A stretch of 7,942 nt of DNA. It comes from JAJYVH01 sp964548595. GTDB lineage: Archaea; Micrarchaeota; Micrarchaeia; Micrarchaeales; CABMGC01. Below are positions 4,711-7,942 of the stretch, one piece after another. How positions within the stretch are numbered: position 1 is the stretch's first letter; every line of letters begins with the position of its first letter. Below the pieces are notes generated by a model. The model did not search any database, was not told the DNA's origin, and was given only the letters and a program-made list of their open reading frames with translations. The stretch covers positions 1 to 7,942 of the forward strand of contig CAZJQO010000001.1 in NCBI GenBank assembly GCA_964548595.1. The letters run 5' to 3'. A program made the position numbers and the translations under genes.

Positions 4711-7065
4711 ATGGTGGCTGACAACGAGGAACCTGCAGAGGGAAGCATGTCTGTTGAGAAGGGTAGGGAAGAGATCGGGATGCCAAAGGAGACGCTTGAC
4801 TTCTTCTCCGGCGACGAGATAAGGGCGCGCGTCTTCTACGAGAAGTACGCGCTGAAGGACGAGAAGGGCAACACGCTGGAGAAAGTGCCGAGCGAGATGT
4901 GGAGCAGGGTAGCAAGGGAGATGGCCAGCGTTGAAGCCGATGACGCGAAGAGGAGCGAGTGGCACGACAGGTTCGTGTGGCTCATGGACAACTTCAGGTT
5001 CGTGCCGGGCGGCAGGATAATGTTCGGGGCTGGGGCGAAAAGGCGCTCGACGCTCTTGAACTGTTATGTGATTCCTATCAAGGAGGACTCGCTTGAAGCC
5101 ATCTTCGACTGGTGCAAGGAGGCTGCGAGAACGTACAGCCTTGGAGGGGGGGTGGGCACCGACATAAGCGTGCTGAGGCCCAGGCACACACCTGTAAACA
5201 ACAGCGCGCTTTTCTCGAGCGGATCTGTTTCGTTCATGGAGATAATGAGCGAGACGACTCACGGTGTAGGCCAAAACGGGAGGCGCGGAGCGCTCATGAT
5301 CACAATCAGCGTAGATCACCCCGACATACTGGACTTCATCAAGGTGAAGCAGAACAGGAACAAGGTAAGGTACGCGAACATAAGCGTCAGGATCACTGAC
5401 GAGTTCATGCGCGCTGTTGAGAGCGATTCCGAATTCACTCTCAGGTACGAGAGCAAGAAGACAGGCAGGATAGAGAGAGTTGTAAGAGCGAGGCAGCTCT
5501 GGGGCGAGCTCATAGAGGCGGCAAGGAACTGGGCCGAGCCCGGACTCATCTTCTGGGACACGATGAAGAAGTACTCTCCGAGCGAGTACAACGGCATGGA
5601 GGTCATGACCACGAATCCATGCAGCGAGCAGCCGCTGCAGGCATACGGTGCCTGCGACCTGGGCAGCCTGAACCTAGCCGCGTTCGTGCTCGATATGTTC
5701 AGCGAAAATGCTAGACTCGACTGGGCGAGCTTGGAGAAGGCGACACGGTATGCTACCCGCTTCCTCGACAACGTGCTGGACTACAACGTGGGCAAGCACC
5801 CGCTCAAGGAGCAGGAAGACGCTGTAGGCAAGAGCAGGCGCATAGGGATAGGAATAACTGGCCTCGCCGACATGCTAGCAATGCTGAAGATAAAGTATGA
5901 CTCCAACGAGGCTCTGGCGCTGGTCGACAAGCTGCTCGAGAAGATAAAGGAAACGGCCTACGACGAGAGTACTGAGATAGCGAAGGAGAAAGGTGTGTTT
6001 GCGCTCTTCGACGCAGAAAAGCACCTCGCGATGCCGTTCATGCAGACGCTGAGCAAGGAGGTGCAGAACAAGATAGCGACAAACGGGCTCCGCAACGTAG
6101 CCCTGCTTACGATACCGCCTGTCGGCAGCGGGTCCGTGCTCGCAGGCACGAGCAGCGGCATAGAGCCTATCTTTGCTTTCAGCTACACGCGGAGGAGCGA
6201 ATCGCTGAGCAAGGAGTACTTCAAGGTATATCACCCGCTCGTGCTGAAGTATATGAGCATGACCTCGATAAAGGACGACTCGGCGCTGCCCGATTTCTTC
6301 GTGCCGGCGCATAAGATAAACGCTGAGTTCAGGGTCAAGATGCAGGCGGCGATGCAGAAGCACGTGGACAGCGCGATATCATCTACCGTGAACCTGCCCG
6401 AGAACACCAGCGTTGAGGAAGTGGGCAACATTTACATGCTCGCATGGAAGAGCAAGTGCAAGGGCATAACAGTCTACAGGGAGGGCTCCAGGGAAGGCGT
6501 GCTGATAAGCGACGAGAAGAAAGAGGAAACTGCGAAGCATGCAGAGACATGGGGCAGGTCGCAGATAATGGTAGGCAAGACGGTCAAGCTCCGGGTGCAG
6601 CAGGACTCACTTTATGTGACAGCGAACGTTGACGCTGCCGGCAGGGTGAGGGAGGTGTTCATCAACATGGGCCGCAGCGGCAGCCAGGAGAAGAGCTACA
6701 CCGAAGCTATAGGCAGGCTGATAAGCAAGTACCTGCAGCTCAACGGCGACGTTAATGGGGTGATAACGAGCCTGAAGGGCATAAAGTCCAACGACAACAT
6801 AGCCTGGGACAGGGGCATAAAGATGTACAGCGTGCCCGACGCGATAGCGAAGGCGCTGGAAGTGGTTATAGGTACTTCGAGCTTCAAGACGTTCCCGCTC
6901 AACTCTGCCGGAGAGACCGGACAGGGCACGCAGCTCAGCGTACAGCAGAAAGGCACCGACATTCTGATAAAGCCGGAGACGTGCCCAGAGTGCGGAGAGA
7001 CGACGCTGGTTCATGAGAGCGGTTGCTACACGTGCAAGAATTGCGGCTACACCAAGTGCGCCTGA
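4711..7065 (+). CDS. nrdJ: Adenosylcobalamin-dependent (class II) ribonucleotide reductase
   Basis: This enzyme makes deoxyribonucleotides from ribonucleotides using a thiyl radical generated from adenosylcobalamin, so it needs neither oxygen nor a small subunit. In the 784 residues, N302-P303-C304-S305-E306 holds the radical cysteine and the catalytic Asn and Glu, and C118 (LLNCYV) with C315 (GACDLGSLN) are the redox pair. The spacing closely matches the Thermotoga class II enzyme. The barrel's IPPVGSGSVLAGTSSGIEP loop is at 468-486. After the barrel comes a TSCPD-like domain (about 620-720), then a cysteine-rich tail (C758, C761, C772, C775, C778, C783) that is probably a zinc ribbon or thiol relay re-reducing the active site. 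There is no N-terminal ATP-cone, so dATP shut-off of overall activity is not expected. The ATG at 4711 directly follows a stem-loop; ATG codons at 4747 and 4780 are alternatives. The gene converges with the pilin-like gene. Confidence 0.96.
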   Translation: MVADNEEPAEGSMSVEKGREEIGMPKETLDFFSGDEIRARVFYEKYALKDEKGNTLEKVPSEMWSRVAREMASVEADDAKRSEWHDRFVWLMDNFRFVPGGRIMFGAGAKRRSTLLNCYVIPIKEDSLEAIFDWCKEAARTYSLGGGVGTDISVLRPRHTPVNNSALFSSGSVSFMEIMSETTHGVGQNGRRGALMITISVDHPDILDFIKVKQNRNKVRYANISVRITDEFMRAVESDSEFTLRYESKKTGRIERVVRARQLWGELIEAARNWAEPGLIFWDTMKKYSPSEYNGMEVMTTNPCSEQPLQAYGACDLGSLNLAAFVLDMFSENARLDWASLEKATRYATRFLDNVLDYNVGKHPLKEQEDAVGKSRRIGIGITGLADMLAMLKIKYDSNEALALVDKLLEKIKETAYDESTEIAKEKGVFALFDAEKHLAMPFMQTLSKEVQNKIATNGLRNVALLTIPPVGSGSVLAGTSSGIEPIFAFSYTRRSESLSKEYFKVYHPLVLKYMSMTSIKDDSALPDFFVPAHKINAEFRVKMQAAMQKHVDSAISSTVNLPENTSVEEVGNIYMLAWKSKCKGITVYREGSREGVLISDEKKEETAKHAETWGRSQIMVGKTVKLRVQQDSLYVTANVDAAGRVREVFINMGRSGSQEKSYTEAIGRLISKYLQLNGDVNGVITSLKGIKSNDNIAWDRGIKMYSVPDAIAKALEVVIGTSSFKTFPLNSAGETGQGTQLSVQQKGTDILIKPETCPECGETTLVHESGCYTCKNCGYTKCA

Positions 7066-7070
7066 GACTG

Positions 7071-7103
7071 AAAAACGCCAGAAATGGCAGCCACGGCACT
7101 GCC
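7071..7103 (-). terminator. Possible terminator of the pilin-like gene
   Basis: Read on the minus strand, the 46-bp gap between the convergent genes has a GGCAG/CTGCC stem (7099-7103 with 7086-7090) followed by GCGTTTTTC with five T residues at 7075-7071. A short T-run after the stop suits archaeal termination. There is no comparable T-run for the plus-strand reductase gene in this gap. Confidence 0.4.
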
Positions 7104-7111
7104 GAACCGCT

Positions 7112-7597
7112 TCAGCTCACCTTGGCCGTTAGCTGGCCTACAGCCTGCTGGGCGAAGCCCGAATAGGTATTGGTGTAGTTCAGCAGAAGGTAGCCCTCGA
7201 AGGCGTTGCCCGCAGAGCCCGAGTACATGCTCGCGCCGGACCAGCACTGCACGCTGAACGTGTAGTTGGAGCCTATGAGCATGTTGATCTGGTTGCTTGG
7301 GGGATTCAGGGGAGTCTGCATGTGCGCGAGTGTGGTGTTGGTGTTGCAGCCGTAGGCGGTGATGTTTATGGTTGAGAGCGTGGCCTGCTCCAAGTTTATC
7401 GTCAGCATGCCGTTGGGCGCGAGCGAGACGCTGGTGCACGACAAGCCAGCGGGCAGAATGCACTCGGAGCCCACGAAGCTGCTGGGGTTGAATATGCCAA
7501 GGGCGTAGAGCGCGGAGAGCGCAATCGCTATGATGAGTATTGCCCAGCCGTAGGTCATCAGGTACTCCATTGCTGACTGGCTCCTCAGCAAGCGCAT
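7112..7597 (-). CDS. Pilin-like surface protein with class III signal peptide
   Basis: The 161-residue product begins MRLLRSQSAMEYLMTYG and continues into one hydrophobic helix (about 17-36). This is the archaeal class III signal (prepilin-like). A prepilin peptidase would cut after S6, giving a mature protein starting Q-S-A-M-E with the conserved Glu at +5 (E11), followed by the helix that packs in a filament core or anchors the protein. The rest is Ser/Thr/Asn-rich beta-type sequence with four cysteines (C46, C54, C84, C118) able to form two disulfides and several N-x-T glycosylation sequons (N79, N87, N111, N140). It probably faces outward. The start is the ATG at 7597 because the signal must be N-terminal; the frame runs open much further upstream, but only through an IS relic. 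Which filament it joins is unknown. Its upstream region is occupied by that relic. Confidence 0.85.
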   Translation of the reverse strand: MRLLRSQSAMEYLMTYGWAILIIAIALSALYALGIFNPSSFVGSECILPAGLSCTSVSLAPNGMLTINLEQATLSTINITAYGCNTNTTLAHMQTPLNPPSNQINMLIGSNYTFSVQCWSGASMYSGSAGNAFEGYLLLNYTNTYSGFAQQAVGQLTAKVS

Positions 7598-7635
7598 GCA
7601 ACCAACAATACTGCTCTCAAAAAGCGTGACATCCT

Positions 7636-7655
7636 CCCACGAATGAATTCGTGGG
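7636..7655 (+). repeat. Right-end-like hairpin A (TGAA tetraloop)
   Basis: CCCACGAA pairs perfectly with TTCGTGGG around a TGAA loop, followed by CTTCCCG. It lies 39 bp upstream of the pilin-like gene's start codon. It closely resembles hairpin B at 7897-7916 in stem, loop and flanks, and differs from the right end of the tnpB element at 751-770 (TTTA loop). Confidence 0.7.
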
Positions 7656-7659
7656 CTTC

Positions 7660-7673
7660 CCGAAACAAGCGGT
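7660..7673 (+). repeat. 14-bp direct repeat, copy 1
   Basis: CCGAAACAAGCGGT directly follows hairpin A and recurs exactly at 7824-7837. It is followed by GATTGAT; the second copy is followed by TTGAT. A 14-bp exact match within about 300 bp is very unlikely by chance. Confidence 0.7.
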
Positions 7674-7823
7674 GATTGATATGGAGTGGAAAAGTATTTA
7701 CGCATTGCTGTGCAAATTTGATATGTATACGTCGGGACACGGCGGAGTCCAAGAGGACAAAGTTTGTAGGGGGCGTGTAAGACCAGAAATCCGATCTGGC
7801 AACCCTGTTGAAGCAAGCACATA

Positions 7824-7837
7824 CCGAAACAAGCGGT
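7824..7837 (+). repeat. 14-bp direct repeat, copy 2
   Basis: Exact second copy of CCGAAACAAGCGGT, 164 bp from copy 1 and inside the TnpB-tail-like frame. The two copies are read in different frames, so this is a DNA-level rather than a protein-level repeat. Confidence 0.7.
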
Positions 7838-7896
7838 TTGATGCCAATACGCCTCCGATGGAAAAGGAGGCGGCCTATTCATCGGCTCGCTCTCAT

Positions 7897-7916
7897 CCCA
7901 CGATTGAAATCGTAGG
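7897..7916 (+). repeat. Right-end-like hairpin B (TGAA tetraloop, one mismatch)
   Basis: CCCACGAT (7897-7904) pairs with ATCGTAGG (7909-7916) around a TGAA loop, with one C-A mismatch. It is followed by TTTTCCCGCTCGCC. The same loop, stem core and TTCCCG flank as hairpin A mark them as related right ends; the mismatch suggests decay here. Confidence 0.65.
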
Positions 7917-7930
7917 TTTTCCCGCTCGCC

Positions 7931-7942
7931 ATTTTATAATAT
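7931..7942. promoter_or_regulatory. TATA-like AT-rich block at the window edge
   Basis: ATTTTATAATAT could serve as a TATA box on either strand: for a gene beyond the right edge, or for a minus-strand transcript crossing hairpin B towards the pilin-like gene. Nothing within the window decides between them. Confidence 0.3.

Larger units (their letters stand above)
7630..7942 (+). mobile_element. Degraded TnpB-type insertion sequence relic (right edge of window)
   Basis: This stretch has no intact gene but shows leftovers of TnpB-type elements. Two stem-loops with similar context, CATC..CCCACGA..TGAA..TCGT(G/A)GG followed by a pyrimidine-rich TTCCCG, stand about 260 bp apart. Between them is a plus-strand frame resembling a TnpB C-terminal tail, and a 14-bp exact direct repeat. 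No RuvC or zinc-finger motif occurs in any frame I read, so the nuclease core is missing. It may be two nested or tandem right ends, or a small non-autonomous derivative. Whether the element continues past the window is unknown. Confidence 0.55.
7681..7942 (+). pseudogene. TnpB C-terminal tail remnant (open at window end)
   Basis: One plus-strand frame is open from 7630 to the window edge without a stop; an ATG lies at 7681. From about 7723 its product (MYTSGHGGVQEDKV, then RVRPEIRSGNPVEAS, then RSHPTIEIVGFPAR) has the character of the variable tail that follows the last RuvC motif in many TnpB proteins, and its final part is translated from hairpin B, just as the end of the intact tnpB is read from its own hairpin. 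The residues before this tail (MEWKSIYALLCKFD) show no RuvC-III D..NAA or cysteine pairs, so the catalytic part has been deleted. Translated in the same frame, hairpin A gives a near-copy (HPPTNEFVGFP). No promoter or family motif supports an independent gene. The resemblance is from memory of the family and is moderate evidence only. Confidence 0.4.

Noticed and set aside
4574..4822. Small plus-strand frame after rnhB (82 codons)
   Set aside because: It spans the T-rich terminator, the nrdJ promoter and the nrdJ start in another frame, and shows no protein-like pattern beyond a chance hydrophobic stretch.
4240..5319. Long minus-strand frame of 359 codons
   Set aside because: It runs antisense to the end of rnhB, the intergenic hairpin and the start of nrdJ. 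It is rich in Arg, His and Ala, as expected of a GC-biased shadow, and has no recognisable motif.
3034..7848. Shared 12-mer TTTGATGCCAAT near 3035 and near 7837
   Set aside because: One or two exact 12-bp matches are expected by chance in a window of this size, and the contexts are unrelated.
7598..7882. Upstream extension of the minus-strand pilin frame to an ATG at 7882 (95 extra residues)
   Set aside because: The class III signal peptide must be at the N-terminus, and the extra part is antisense to the TnpB relic, including hairpin A. The ATG at 7597 is the sensible start.
1..7942. CRISPR array, tRNA or rRNA
   Set aside because: The gaps between genes are short. The only repeats found are the IS hairpins and one 14-bp pair, with no regularly spaced units and no cloverleaf or rRNA-like sequence.

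Overview
The window reads as archaeal chromosome, most likely from a small-genome DPANN lineage, with Micrarchaeota as the best guess. The archaeal signs are a single MCM replicative helicase, an archaeal-type RNase HII, TATA-like boxes about 25-40 bp ahead of several genes, very short leaders, and a protein with a class III (archaeal pilin-like) signal peptide beginning QSAMEYL. The core genes use ATA for almost every isoleucine and AGG for most arginines. The lineage call rests on recalled family resemblance and codon habit, not on a search.

Layout. (1) Positions 1-779 are the 3' part of a TnpB-carrying insertion sequence of the IS200/IS605 or IS607 type. The tnpB frame is open from the left edge, keeps its three RuvC acidic residues and a zinc finger, and ends inside a perfect right-end hairpin that should also be the scaffold end of its guide (omega) RNA. 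(2) Positions 900-7065 are a plus-strand run of five host genes: mcm helicase, a small Ig-like beta-sandwich protein of unknown role, a PRC-barrel protein, RNase HII (rnhB), and an adenosylcobalamin-dependent class II ribonucleotide reductase. Most appear to have their own TATA box, so this is a neighbourhood of DNA-replication and precursor genes rather than one tight operon. (3) Positions 7112-7597 encode, on the minus strand and convergent with the reductase, a secreted or membrane-anchored pilin-like protein. (4) Positions 7598-7942 hold no intact gene. They contain a second, degraded TnpB-family relic: two related stem-loops with the same TGAA tetraloop about 260 bp apart, a 14-bp exact direct repeat, and an open plus-strand frame resembling the C-terminal tail of a TnpB without its catalytic core.

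How the genes fit together. MCM unwinds the replication fork, the reductase makes dNTPs, and RNase HII removes ribonucleotides and RNA primers, so three of the five host genes serve DNA synthesis. The Ig-like and PRC-barrel proteins between them have no assigned role. The two flanks of this conserved block are occupied by TnpB-type mobile DNA, one copy apparently able to work and one decayed.

Most worth a second look: a strong two-part hairpin directly before the reductase start codon, the paired stem-loops and direct repeat at the right edge (including a possible guide-target match), and the intact TnpB/omega-RNA module about 100 bp ahead of the mcm promoter. I saw no CRISPR array, tRNA or rRNA.
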